DNA of 64,000 nt, taken from assembly GCF_963662255.1 (NCBI RefSeq), contig NC_085055.1, positions 3,031,102 to 3,095,101 of the forward strand, given 5' to 3'. Of the stretch, positions 1 through 11,060 are shown piece after piece. The stretch is from Cinclus cinclus. Taxonomy: Eukaryota; Chordata; Aves; Passeriformes; Cinclidae. A program made the translations under genes and the position numbers. Every line of letters starts with the position of its first letter. Position 1 is the first letter of the stretch. Below the pieces are notes generated by a model. That model was not told the DNA's origin and ran no database searches. It saw nothing but the letters and a program-made list of their open reading frames with translations.

Positions 1-209
1 TAAGAGGAAATGCTGAAATTCTTTTGAACCTTGTGTTACCATCTGGTGTTTTTTACTGCATGTCATCCCGGATATTTCCCCTGTACTTAGTGCCTCAATT
101 CATAAAAGTCCTCCTCTAAAGGTAACAAGGTGTCAGCTCCACTTCCAGCTGGGAATGTCTGTTGATTAAAAACTATTTCACAACGACATTAAGCTGCAAA
201 GAACAAGTC

Positions 210-230
210 AAAACAAAACAAAACAAAACA
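210..230 (+). repeat. Short (AAAAC)n microsatellite
   Basis: About four perfect copies of the pentamer AAAAC, continuing into an A/C-only stretch to about 245. It is the same motif as the longer array at 13634-13704. Simple low-complexity sequence with no coding content. Confidence 0.85.
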
Positions 231-686
231 ACCAAAAAAACCCCAACCATAAGCCCGAGCCACGCACTGCCAGTCCCCATAGATTTAAATTTAATTAAAT
301 GAGAAAACTGCAGGACTCTTTTTGTTCACACTGAAGATTCCCAGAGCTATCCCAGGAGCCGTGCTCAGTTATTGCAAGGCACGGGCTCAGCCTGGAATAT
401 TGTTTGCTCATTAAGGCTGCCAGTCACTCCCCATTAGGTCTGGCAGCCAAAATGCCAGGGTTCCACAATGGAAATAACTTGGCCCTGCACTGAAAATATC
501 CAGAGGATGCAGGGGTGGGATCACACCAGTTCACCCATTTCCCAGCAGCCAGCCGGTTGTTTGGGATGTGGAACCCAGCAGTGGGGTGCTGCTGTTTTGG
601 GAGGTGCTGACCACCTGCTCCTGGATGCAGCAGAGCCCTTCCTTCGTAACACCAAACACGAGGGGCTGTGAACTTCTGGATGTGGA

Positions 687-742
687 CACCACGCTGTTGT
701 CACCACGCTGTTGTCACCACGCTGTTGTCACCACACTGTTAT
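687..742 (+). repeat. 14-bp tandem repeat, four copies
   Basis: Four adjacent copies of CACCACGCTGTTGT begin at 687, 701, 715 and 729. The first three are identical; the fourth differs at two positions (CACCACACTGTTAT). The unit is not a multiple of three, so it does not encode a simple amino acid repeat. The identity of the first three copies suggests recent slippage or duplication. Confidence 0.9.
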
Positions 743-2818
743 CTCCCTTTCCAACTCCCACTGCACGTCCTGGATCCATGGGAGATTACACCCCATTTCC
801 CTCTGTGCTCGTGGCCTTGCTTCCCAAACACTGGAAAATCCCGCCCATGCTGCCAATAAATCTGATATTTTCCCCACAAAATATAACAAAGAACCTGACA
901 TTGCTTCCTAACCCCTGCAAAATAATTTGCTGTCCTTTGAAGTATGGAATTATTCATCTGACATTTCATCTTGTCTACCTACCAGCACCCTCAAGAAAAA
1001 TATAACATTTTTAAGCCCAGTTTTCTATTTTTAAAATTTATTTTAGCTTTATTATTTGTAGGTTTTCCCTTCTCAAAGACAAATTAGGAAATAAATGAGC
1101 CTGCAGACCAAGCTGAGAATATTTTATGTGATAGCAGTAGTGCACAAAGAGGAACATGAAAATGTCATCAGCATCATTGCCACACACTTTCTTGACAATA
1201 ACTTTCTTTTTATTCAGAAAAATTGGTTTATAGTGTTTGAGAGAGGAAGGAAAAGAGGCCGAGGAGGTGAGAAGAGAAAAAGAAAGGGGAGAGCTGGACA
1301 AACTGACCTACCCTGTGCCTCTTCCTTGCTCCAGAAAAAGGTCTTTCTTGTCTTTGTAACTGCTGAATTTTTTAAACTGGCCTGCTCTGTCTGTGAGGAA
1401 CTGTCCTTTTGAGCAAATACTGTGACTTTTGCAGATTAAAGGCCAAACCATGTGTTCATGAATTTTAATGTAAACAAAATCAGCTTCCCCCCTTCCCGTT
1501 TTTAAGATCTTCCTTGGCTTTGTTGTGTGGGACAAAGGGCAGAGGAGCAGAATGGCCAAGGGGTAAAGCTGCAGCCTGCTGGAACATGTGTTTTCATCTC
1601 CTGCTGAATCTTATCCGCCATGCTCTAAAGAGATCACATTTACAACAAAGAGACCTGAGAGCCTCACACCAAACCAGCACCTGGAGCAGAGCTTTTCCAA
1701 GCCACCACTAATAGAAAAGGAATAGGAAATAAGATTAACCCCTCTGCTCTTCACAGGTTCCTCTGAATCTGCTGAAGTTTGTGCTTCTGCTGCAGCATTG
1801 ATCATTGATAACACTCATTTCCAGACCATTTTTACCTTGGTTCCAGGGGGGCAGTTAAACAGATCGGACTCTTTGCTCCCTGGGGAAGAGGCAGAGGGAG
1901 GCAGAGCTCCCAGTGATGCTCTGGTGAGGGCGAGGTGCTGCCAGCTCCATCCCAGTCAACCTCAGCCAACACCCAGTGGTGGTCAGATACAGCTCAGGGA
2001 GGAATTGTGCCCAGCAGCAGCTGCAGAAGGACCTGAGCTTCCCCTCTTCTCTGCCCTCTGGGCTCCTTGGGCACACAGCATCTTCCAGCACGGGTTTTTT
2101 GGAGCAGAGCTGGTTTTGCAGGGTGACTCCCCTGCCCACATTTTCATGTGTGAAGCTCCTCTGCTCACGAAGGGTGCTGACACCCCCAAAGTGCCGTCTG
2201 TCACCTCAGGAGCTCACACCTGCCCTGCACGTGGTTGTGAGCAGCTCCTGTGGTAGTGCCAGAGACTTTAATCCAGGCTTTAATCCCCCCCTCCACCTCT
2301 CCCAGTCCTCCTCACACACCTCTCCTGTTTAGATATTCCTGTTTGTGCATCTACAGAGCTACAGCAGCATCAGAAACATGCTCTGGGAATTAAAAACGCA
2401 GCTTCTATGAATATTTTTGGGAAAGAGCACAACTCCTATTACCTCACGACTTCGGTTTGAAATCTGCCAGACAAGAAGTACTTTCAATTTATTTTATCGC
2501 TGCACTTTAAGGGTACATACATACATATATAGAGATTTTTTTTTTTCCCTTATTCAAAATCAAGAGTCTGGGTGAATAATTACATTTTAAAGTGTATTTG
2601 CTCTGAAATAAAAGGAGTTATGCAACTGGTTTTGACACCTTCAGAATAAAGGTACTGAAACTCTGAAATTGTAAAAAAACACTATAATTTCTTGTAGTGC
2701 ATTGAAATAATTTTAGCAGTATGCAAAATTCTGGTCAAGTCACGAAAATGCAGCTGAATTAATATTTGACTCATTTGAGCTGAAAGTGCTCATTCCAGCC
2801 TGAATTGCTTCAGCAGTT

Positions 2819-3160
2819 CATAGATTGATGGAATGGTTTGGGTTGGAAGTGACTTTAACGATCACCCAGTGCCACCCCTGCCATGGCAGGGACACCTCCC
2901 ACTGTCCCAGGCTGCTCCAATCCCAGTGTCCAACCTGGCCTTGGGCACTGCCAGGGATCCAGGGGCAGCCACAGCTGCTCTGGGCACCCTGTGCCAGCCC
3001 TGCCCACCCTCCCAGGGAACAATTCCTAATTCCCAATATCCCACCCAGCCCTGCCCTCTGGCAGTGGAAGCCATTCCCTGTGTCCTGTTCCTCCAAGCCT
3101 TGTCCCAAGTCGCTCCCCAGCTCCCTTAGAACCCCTTTGTGTCCTGGAAGGCTGCAGTAA
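2819..3160 (-). mobile_element. CR1 LINE 3'-end fragment
   Basis: Read on the minus strand this is the 3' tail of an avian chicken-repeat-1 retrotransposon. On the plus strand it begins TCATAGATTGATGGAATGG, followed by TTTGGGTTGGAAGTGAC, the reverse complement of the standard CR1 terminus. It continues through other tail blocks such as CCATGGCAGGGACACCTCCC and CCAGTGTCCAACCTGGCC, and stops near 3160 at GTGTCCTGGAAGGCTGC. It is 5'-truncated, as nearly all CR1 copies are, and contains no reverse transcriptase. Open frames across it on both strands are artefacts of its GC-rich sequence. It is the longest and best preserved CR1 piece in the window. Confidence 0.93.
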
Positions 3161-3902
3161 GTTCCAAATGACAGCCTTTAAGTCCTTATCTCAATCTTCT
3201 ACCTGCATCTCTTCAGATATTCTTATTTTGGTCCAAACTCCTCTTGACATTGACAGAAATCTGTCTGGCTCCATCAGAACTCAGCTGAGCATCCCCCTGA
3301 AGTGGAGCTGCTGCTTACAGCCCCTGCTCACTCTGCTGGGCTGGGAAAGCCAGGGGAGGATTGCTCAGGACTTGAGGCAGTGCCTCCCTGCCAGGATGGA
3401 GCTCCAGCCCTGCAGGACCACCCGAGGCTCCGGAAAAGCCAAAAGCAGCAGCAGCTCTGTGGGCTGGCCCCTGTGCTGAAGGAGCACTCGAGAGCACAGA
3501 GCCCTCCTGGCTGCCACAGCCCAGCAGCAGCACAGCAGCACCACTCACAAGGGCTCTTCTTCAACCACCTCTTGAAATTTCTGTGCTGTCTTAATAGCTG
3601 GAAATTAAATTTATTCACTTTCTCTCCTGGCTTCTGTTCATCATCTTAATTTCAGCCCAGCATCATTTTACCTGGTTTTGTTACCAATCAAATACAGGCA
3701 AAAAAGAAATTAACATTGTCTCTGCATTCTGCACTGGTTTTTGTACAAGCTTAGACAGCTTTGCTCATAGGGAAATGCCAGGAGCACACAAAGGAGTTGG
3801 TAAATCCCAAAATGTCCAGGTCTTAAGGAGACAGAGGGGGTGAGGATGTACAGGAGCCCCGGTGCAGCTGGGATGCAACAGCTGCATCCCACAGCTCCCA
3901 TT
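3161..3902. other. Unique noncoding DNA
   Basis: A GC-richer islet (3290-3560) rich in CAG/CTG-like words, followed by AT-rich DNA. Frames of 77-115 codons are open on both strands and overlap; none shows a domain. No repeat family recognised. Confidence 0.55.
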
Positions 3903-4187
3903 GAGGAATCCAGTTTTTTATCTGATTGATACAAAATTGATTCAGTGACACAAATCACTGAGGGGTGATCCATTCAGAATTGATTCGATGACACAAATCA
4001 TGGAGAAGTAATCAATTCAAACTTGATTCAGTGGCACAAATCATTGAGGGATGATCAATTCAGAATTGATTCAATGGCACAAATCATTGAGGGATGATGC
4101 ATTCAAAACCTAATTCAGTTCTACAGATGATTGAGAAATAATCAATTCTGAATTGATTCAATGACACAAGTCACTGAGGAATTATTC
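3903..4187 (+). repeat. 43-bp minisatellite, about six copies, internally palindromic
   Basis: The anchor AATTGATTCA or a variant recurs at 3935, 3978, 4021, 4064, 4108 and 4151, giving spacings of 43, 43, 43, 44 and 43 bases. Each unit continues with a TGACACAAATCATTGAGG-like block and a TGATCAATTCAG-like block. The unit junctions form dyads: AATCAATTC-T-GAATTGATT at 4140-4158 is a perfect 9-bp inverted repeat around one base, and ATCAATTC-A-GAATTGAT at 4054-4070 is the same structure. The first unit carries a second dyad, CAGTGA/TCACTG at 3943-3960. The copies are diverged, so this is an old or slowly homogenised array. No known family is claimed. Confidence 0.9.
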
Positions 4188-6252
4188 ACATCCTGTGGCT
4201 TCTCAGGTGTGAAAGCTCAGCCTGGGAGGAGCACAGTTTTGGAACATTCTTTTAGAGCTTTTTTCATATTTTAAGTTTCACATCTAAGATATCAAGGTGA
4301 TTTTAATTTTTGTTTTTTTTTTTTTCCCTAAAAAGGCTAAAAAGAGGGAGTATCAACCCCCAATATTAATATCATCCCATCCCATCCCATCCCCTTCCAT
4401 GGAGGGAATTGTTTTGGTTCTGTGAAGCTGATAAAGTTGTGTGTGTGTTACCACCCTTACATTCCGTTCATCAGAAAGGTTACACAGAATATAAACATGT
4501 TTAATGAGAAAAAGACATTGTAAAACAAAGCAAAGCAAAGCCCTTGCTTTTAAATTACTTTTTCTCCTCGTTTCTGACACAAATAATGGCCAAGACACGA
4601 TGCTCTTGCACAAATCATTTCCATTTCAATGAATCAGCGTTTACCAGCAGGACAATATTTACATCTTTGCTTGTTCCATCAACCCCTAGATGGCAAAAAT
4701 CACCTCAGAACAGCAGCTAAGCAAAAATCTTTTGGGAAGCTACAAAATGAAAAATATTTTCTTGGCCAAAAGAGAGAAAACTGGAGGGGTGAACTCTAAC
4801 ATCTCTCATTTAGTGTGGAAGGATGGCAGCAGGATTGTGCTGAGTGGACAAAAATTATTTCCATTCAGTTCAGCAGCCCAAACTATTTTGGTTCCAATTA
4901 AGCAGAGAAGAGAAAATGCAGAAAATTGGTCAAAAAAAAACATTGACAAGAAGTACTGATTGGCCCAACTGGAAAGGCCAGGATGAGATGGCCCAGCTCT
5001 TCAAGGGCAGAAGAGGAACTTGAACCTATTTTTGGAAATGACAAGGACTGAAAGAAGAGGGTGGTAATATTTCCTTTGGTTTTCACAGTTGTGTCTTAAA
5101 ATGTTTTGAGGCCAAGGCACAGGAAAGATTGCCCAAAAGAGGTTCCATTTTACTGTTCAATGATTTAGTTCCTTTATAGGAAAAAGAAACCCAGCAAAAA
5201 AACTTAAAAATAAAATAATTGTGGCCTTTGATCTCTCATTTTCCCTATTGAGAAACCATGTAATCATTTTATAAAACACAACAAGTGCTCTTTCATCCTT
5301 TCATTAGATCAGTTTATTCGCTGTGCCAAGAGGGTGATGGAACCACAAGTGGAAAAGTGGTGGGAATTAGGAAATTGGTCTGTGCTACAAATTCCATGGA
5401 GTCCCTTGCTGAAGATGTCTGCCATCAGCACCAGGGTATTCTGCCACAGAAAAATTCCCAGCTGGATCAATCAATCTATCTGCAGCACACCTTTAAAAAA
5501 AAAGCACATTTTGTTAAGAATTACCTATTGTAGTTTGATGTTTCGATAGGTTCCTCATCCATTAGTATCACATTCCTCTTATCATCTATATAAATTCAAT
5601 TTAATATAAATATTCTGCCTGAAAATTCATCTGAGGAACTAAAAGAAGATAGATGGATAGATGCACGATAGATAATGCAGGTCCCTCTTTGCAACTGCTT
5701 TTTGCCACGTGTGTTAGTGTGGAGTTTTTGGGAGTATGGGATAGTGTTCAGCCACAGGGTGCTGTTGTGTCACAGAGTGGGCTGTGAACAAAATCCAGGC
5801 ATAAAAATCAGAATTATGAGCACATCAGAGACTGCCAGAACAGCGATTCTCCTCCTTCCTGGTACTGTTCACTCACTGAGCAAAATGATACTTATGGAGA
5901 AACCTGTCATTATTTTCAGTTTTACTCCACCTTGAACAAACCTTTGTCTTAATTTTCAATACTCTTGAATAAATTTAGACCTTCCTGAGTACCAAAATCA
6001 GGCCAGATTTACTGAACCATGGCTACTGCACACAGAAATTCAAATGATGGTGAGGGCATTTCTCTACTAAGTTTGCTGAAATCCAGTGAGAAAAGTATTT
6101 AATAGGAATAGTTAGGAAATTATTCAATTTTTAGTTAACATCTCAAAAGAGTAGTTTCACATCAAGTTTTCAGTCAAAAAATGCTGGGTTTTATTAAACT
6201 GATTGTGTTAATCAGTTGTGTCGATTGCTAATTCTGTTTTTCCTTTCCAAAG
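4188..6252. other. AT-rich unique noncoding DNA
   Basis: No gene recognised. Contains a T-rich tract near 4309-4325 and a four-copy ATCCC run at 4374-4393 beside CTTCCATGGAGGGAA, which faintly resembles a degraded CR1 tail. Open frames do not exceed 89 codons and look random. Confidence 0.6.
4374..4393 (+). repeat. (ATCCC)4 run
   Basis: Four copies of ATCCC followed by CCTTCCATGGAGGGAA. The same pentamer is expanded to 15 copies inside the CR1 tail at 59945-60019. The flank here is too degraded for me to assign it to CR1. Confidence 0.7.
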
Positions 6253-6319
6253 GTTTCACAGCTTTGAAGCTTCAAAGCAGAAGGTGCAGCCTGGGCTTCT
6301 GAAGGAGTTACAAAGAAAT
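6253..6319 (+). other. Candidate internal exon (unassigned)
   Basis: A short segment with unusually complete splice signals. Upstream lies a branch-point-like TGCTAATT, then an uninterrupted pyrimidine run ending in CAAAG. Downstream the sequence reads AAAT then GTAAGT, a near-consensus donor. Between them one frame is open, beginning with the last base of a codon and ending at a codon boundary at 6319. It encodes FHSFEASKQKV followed by QPGLLKELQRN. An alternative acceptor (CACAG) would start the exon at 6262. I do not recognise the peptide family and cannot link it to another exon here. It could be a coding microexon, a long noncoding RNA exon or chance. Confidence 0.25.
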
Positions 6320-9300
6320 GTAAGTTTCTTCTTGTTCCGTTCTTATTTCATTCTTATTTTATTCAAATTTCATTTCCCCACGTCGTTCTGTTGAGTGTTA
6401 TTGGTTTTGTTTCCTGCTATAATCTTAATTTCTGCAGCGTTTTTGGCTGATGTGATGCGAAGACTTTTGATACCTCTGCCTGGAAAGATTTTGCTGCCAC
6501 TTGCACTGAAAGTGGAAATCTGAGCTGGTGGCTGTGGCAGGAGTAGTGCTTTTATCAGTTTCTTTAATCCTCCAAAGAAATTGGTGCACTCTGTTTGCTG
6601 CATTCTGCCTCCCCGAGCCCTTTCCATGGAGGTGAGGTACAGCAGGGGATCAGTCACCAAACCCCCAGACTCTCCTCTCTGGAGCATCCTTCAAAAGCTG
6701 GATTTGGACCAAAACCCTGACGGTTTGACACATCTTTGGTCACTTAAACAAAATTAGTGCCCTCCATCCAGTTGCTGCTGGAAGTGGGCACCTGCATCCA
6801 AATATTTAGATTAAATTAGCACGTTTATCTGGAAATCTGGGCAGAGCTGTCAGGACTGAATGTCAGGGAGATTTGTCTCATGAACCAGGCTGGTGCTCAC
6901 CCAGGTCCTGCTTCACGGATAACTTCCCAACTATTTCCAGCATGTGAGCAGCACATCTTCCCATTTTCTGTCCATCTGTCCTCTCCAGAGAAAAGTGTGA
7001 TAATGATCACAGCCATCACACTGGACCAGGCACCACAATATCAGCTCCTAGCTTTGCACCTCATTCAGTTGAGGATTTTTTTTTTTTTTTGCCTTAATCC
7101 CTCCGGTTCTAAGACTGAGAGGGACAGCAGCCCCGAGGATATCATCAGCATCCCACTGCTCTGACCCTATCCGTGAATTTTCTCATTTCAGCGCCTTTTG
7201 CACCTCCACCATCCCCTGAGATCCCCAGGGATGTGTGGAGCAGGATCTCATCCCACTCGAGCTCCCGGGATGGAGTGACCCCACGGAGCTCTCCCCATCC
7301 CCAAACCAGAGTTATTTTCCGTGCCGCCTGCAGCAGTGCACACCCAATTTTCTTTAATTAAGTACTGCTAGCAGGCTGATGTAAGGAGCTGTTGCAGCCA
7401 GGCTCCTGGCAGGGCTCCAGCTCCCTGGCTGGAGTGAGTTTATTCTGTGGTTTATTCACTCAGGGCTGTGTTAGTGCCTGTAAAACAGGCAGATAGCACT
7501 ATTATCTCTTAATTATGCTCCAAGCTTCCTCAGACTTCAGTGTCTGCCATCCCACATCAGATCCAGCATATTTCTCTGAACCCCAGAATGTGTAGGAAAT
7601 ATAAATTGCTCTGTTGGAACACGGAGGAATAAATCCCAGGAAGCAGTTTTGTCAGGGCTGGGAGATTTATCAGTGTATTATACTCAAATGTGATAAATTG
7701 CTGCTGTAGAAGAAGCCAATGAGTGCATTCCTAATAGAATTAATTTTAACAGATAATTCTGACTCATCACCTGTAATACCTTACAGGGGAAAAAAAAATC
7801 CCAACAACAGCAATGGGCTACTTATCTAGGGAATGAGGATTCACTGAGAAAAAAACAAAAAAAAGATAAAGAGAGAAAATAGTACTGAAATTTAAACTGC
7901 ATTATCATCAGCTCTAACTGTTTGGATCGGCAATGGGTGTTTGTGGAGGTAATTTCAATAATAAAAATATGTAAATGTCACACAGAACTAATTTATTCCT
8001 GGAAATCAAGTTTCCCAGTTTATTTTTTTTTTCCTCTTTGAAGACCAACAAACTTTTTTTTCTGTGTTGAGGCACTTGTCAAAATAAAGAAATATTGGTT
8101 AAAAATCACACATACAAAAGTTAAATCAAAACAATATCAGTATCTCCTAAATACTGATTATTTTAGGTAAATTTAAGGCATAGGACACAGTAATTAGTGT
8201 AAAGCATAGGATTACTTATTTTATAACTTATTTTTATAGTAGCTCTTATTCACTAAAGATAATAATTTATTTATTCAATTTTAAATTCATGCTGACTGAA
8301 CCAATGTCTAAAATGTAGTTTGAGCCAGGTTTATACTGGAGTGGAAGGCTTTTACAATATAAAGATATTAAGTAATCCATATCTGTCTCTAGATTGGCAA
8401 AATTGTTAGGAACGCTGGCTGAATGTCTCATTTCCCTTGAAACAGGCTTGGAAATGGGAAGATTTAGCTTAAATGATTAAAGAAAGCTTCACACACTTAA
8501 GTTTAAAAGTTATAAATGAAGGGTCTTGTCCAATTATCTCAGCTTAATGACCTTATTGCACCCACAAGTCTTTCAGGTCCCGCTGTTTCAGTGTGGGGTG
8601 CAGGGGAGATGAGTTCAGGTGGGAGAGCAGAAGGAATAAAAGAAATAAAATGCTTTCCAAGCAGTAAATTCTGGCCCAGGGAAGAGCTGCAGGCACTCAG
8701 GACCACGGAGCACATCAGGGCACACATGGGATGCACCAAAATTCCCTCACTGGTGGCATCAGCAGGGGAAAAAAATCCATCTGTACCCTGCTAGGAAATC
8801 CAGGACAGCAGGCTCTGAGGGTAACTGCTGATCTTGTGGCCAGCTGCATTTTTCACTATGGAAAACGTGAAAACAGAAATAACAAAAATAAAATTAAAAG
8901 TAAAAATGCTGAGCCACCCACTCCAGTAAAGGAGTAAAAGTCCAGCTGCTAAAATTCCCATCCCTGTCCCCGAATGCGAATGCGGCGCACAGACCCTCCC
9001 TGCATTCCAAAATGCCAATGCTCCATCTGCATATTCATAAAAACACCCAGCGCTTCAGCATCCACCTCCACTCACTGCTCAGCCTGAGCTCCCGTGGCCT
9101 CCGACCCCCACGCTGTGAATTCATCTCTATCGCACCCCGTGCACCCACAGACCCACCAGGTGTTCCTCTGCTGAGGATTCTACCCCCAATTATTCCTCGT
9201 TTTGCAGTTCTTGCAGCACGCAGCCAAATTTATCTCCAGGTACGCATTACCTAATTTTAGATGCCTGTAAGCATAAGTGACTAAAGCCTAGCACGAGCTA

Positions 9301-10549
9301 ATTCTGGTGTTAGGATTTAGGCAGGGAAAACAGCTCAAAAGATGTTGTTTTTTTTTTTTTTGTTCCAAACAGTTGTGGCTCTTTGAGTCTCTCTGAAGAG
9401 CTTGGAAGGTGAGGTCCTGAGCTTCAGACAAGCCAAGGCCACTAGTTTGGCAAAAATTATGGAACATCTCCTAAATTACCTCTCCACAACAAAGTCCATT
9501 TAATTGGGAATGAAACTGCCCACAGCTCACTACCAGGATATTTTTTTTTCCACTCCCTTTTGCCCTTTCCAGCACTAAATATAGAAACACCGATGCATGA
9601 AAGGCCATTTTTTAATCCTTTATTTAAAGAAATCAAGAGGTATAAAAATAACTGTGAATGACTAAAAGTTCTTCTCCGGTGCATTCCTAACAATCAAGCT
9701 CTCACTGCACATCACTCACAGGAATTAATTTTGAAAAGGGAAGCTGGGGAAATGAGCATTGTTCTATTCTTTGAAAATCAACCCGCTAGTCTGTACGTAT
9801 GTCTCAGTAAATTGAATATATATATATATATATAATTATTTTTTTTTCAGCACTGGGATGAACATGTCAGGCTTCCTAGCTTGAATTAATGTCCTTAATG
9901 AAAACTTTAATTTGATTATTTGTTCTCACAATGGAAAAACTCAAGGTGTTCCTTGCCATCTACTACAGGAAGGTTTTGTCTTCTTTATCTGAGCATTGAT
10001 TTGAAAGGGAAAAATTCAGGCTGCAAAAGAAGATACCCAGTGGCAGAGAAGGAAATGGAAGCATTCCAGGCTGCAGATGAGGCTGGCGCTGGTGGTGGGG
10101 TTCTGCAGAGAGGCACTTGTTTCCTTTTAGAGGGACACACGTGTTCCTGACGAGAAAATTCAGCAATTTCTTCTAGCCAAAAGTCACGGTGGGGGGGAAA
10201 ACAAACCAAGCAGCTCAATAAGAAAATATGTAGATAAACACTGAGCTGGAGGAAATTAATCTCAACAGGATTTCTGAAGAAATCCAGGCTGTTAAATCTG
10301 AATACTCCACATCCTTCTTTCTGCAGGAGATATTAAAGAGATGGGTGGGAGATACATCCACACCCAGGCAGATTTGAAGGTATCTTCCCTTCAGATTAAA
10401 GGGAAAATACAGATCCATCCCATTGTACTGGCCACAAAAAAAGTTTTGTCACTGGAAAGAAAGGGAATGTTAAGTTACACTTCTCCAGTTTGAAAATATA
10501 ATTTTCAATTCTCATCATCAAAATAACTCCCTGCTGTTAATCCTTCCCA
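6320..10549. other. Unique noncoding DNA
   Basis: AT-rich with scattered A and T runs and a TA dinucleotide run at 9815-9834. A short stretch near 8960-9180 has more CpG than its surroundings (ATGCGAATGCGGCGCAC near 8975) but is too small to be a CpG island. No transposon or gene recognised. Open frames are at most 105 codons. Confidence 0.6.
9815..9834 (+). repeat. (TA)n microsatellite
   Basis: A pure TA run of about ten repeats followed by ATTATT and a T tract. Simple sequence likely to vary in length between individuals. Confidence 0.85.
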
Positions 10550-11060
10550 GACAACAGCTAAGTCCTTATCCTGTGAGCAGCCATGAGATGCTTGTGTTAT
10601 TTATTTCACAGTTCTAGATCAGATTTAATCTTCTGTTCCTTCAGGTAAAAACCATTTGTTTATAAAAAGCATTGGAAGCCCTTGCTGTAGAGATTTGAAG
10701 AGATTCATGGCTTCCCTTTCATCTGTAATTGGAATTCTTATGTGCCTTATGATTTAGCTGGGAAATATTTAATTTAATGCTGTCTGTAAGGACCAAAATC
10801 CATGCTTAATGACAGTATTATTTGGTACTAATTGTTCAGCTCTTATCACCTAGGAATTATTTATCATTTTGGTGGTATCTTGGCAGGATACTTTATTCAC
10901 GAGTTAGCGTTTTGTTGTCAGGCAGCAAATGACAGTGTGCATTAATAATAAATGTAATAATACTTAAATCATGATTTTAGCACCTGGATCACATAAAATC
11001 TCTATCACATAGGTGTTCAATGCGTGCCAGGAAAACATTCTATCTCCCAAAACCAGCATT
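10550..11060. promoter_or_regulatory. Possible conserved noncoding stretch
   Basis: A repeat-free AT-rich stretch of mixed, high-complexity sequence with few homopolymers, in contrast to its flanks. It includes GAGTTAGCG near 10900 and a series of TAATA/ATTAAT words at 10940-10965. The texture resembles vertebrate conserved noncoding elements, but conservation cannot be judged from one genome. This is inference only. Confidence 0.2.

Larger units (their letters stand above)
1..2818. other. Unique noncoding DNA, no gene recognised
   Basis: AT-rich DNA with two GC-richer islets near 540-800 and 1860-2240. The islets hold open frames of 145-152 codons, but these overlap one another on both strands and show no domain, signal peptide or convincing start, so I read them as fortuitous. 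A short AAAAC run lies at 210-230 and a 14-bp tandem repeat at 687-742. Nothing else was recognised. Confidence 0.6.

Noticed and set aside
568..1005. 145-codon plus-strand open frame
   Set aside because: It runs through the 14-bp tandem repeat, overlaps other open frames on both strands and shows no domain or gene context.
1798..2256. 152-codon plus-strand open frame
   Set aside because: Lies in a GC-richer islet with frames also open on the minus strand. No domain, promoter or splice evidence.
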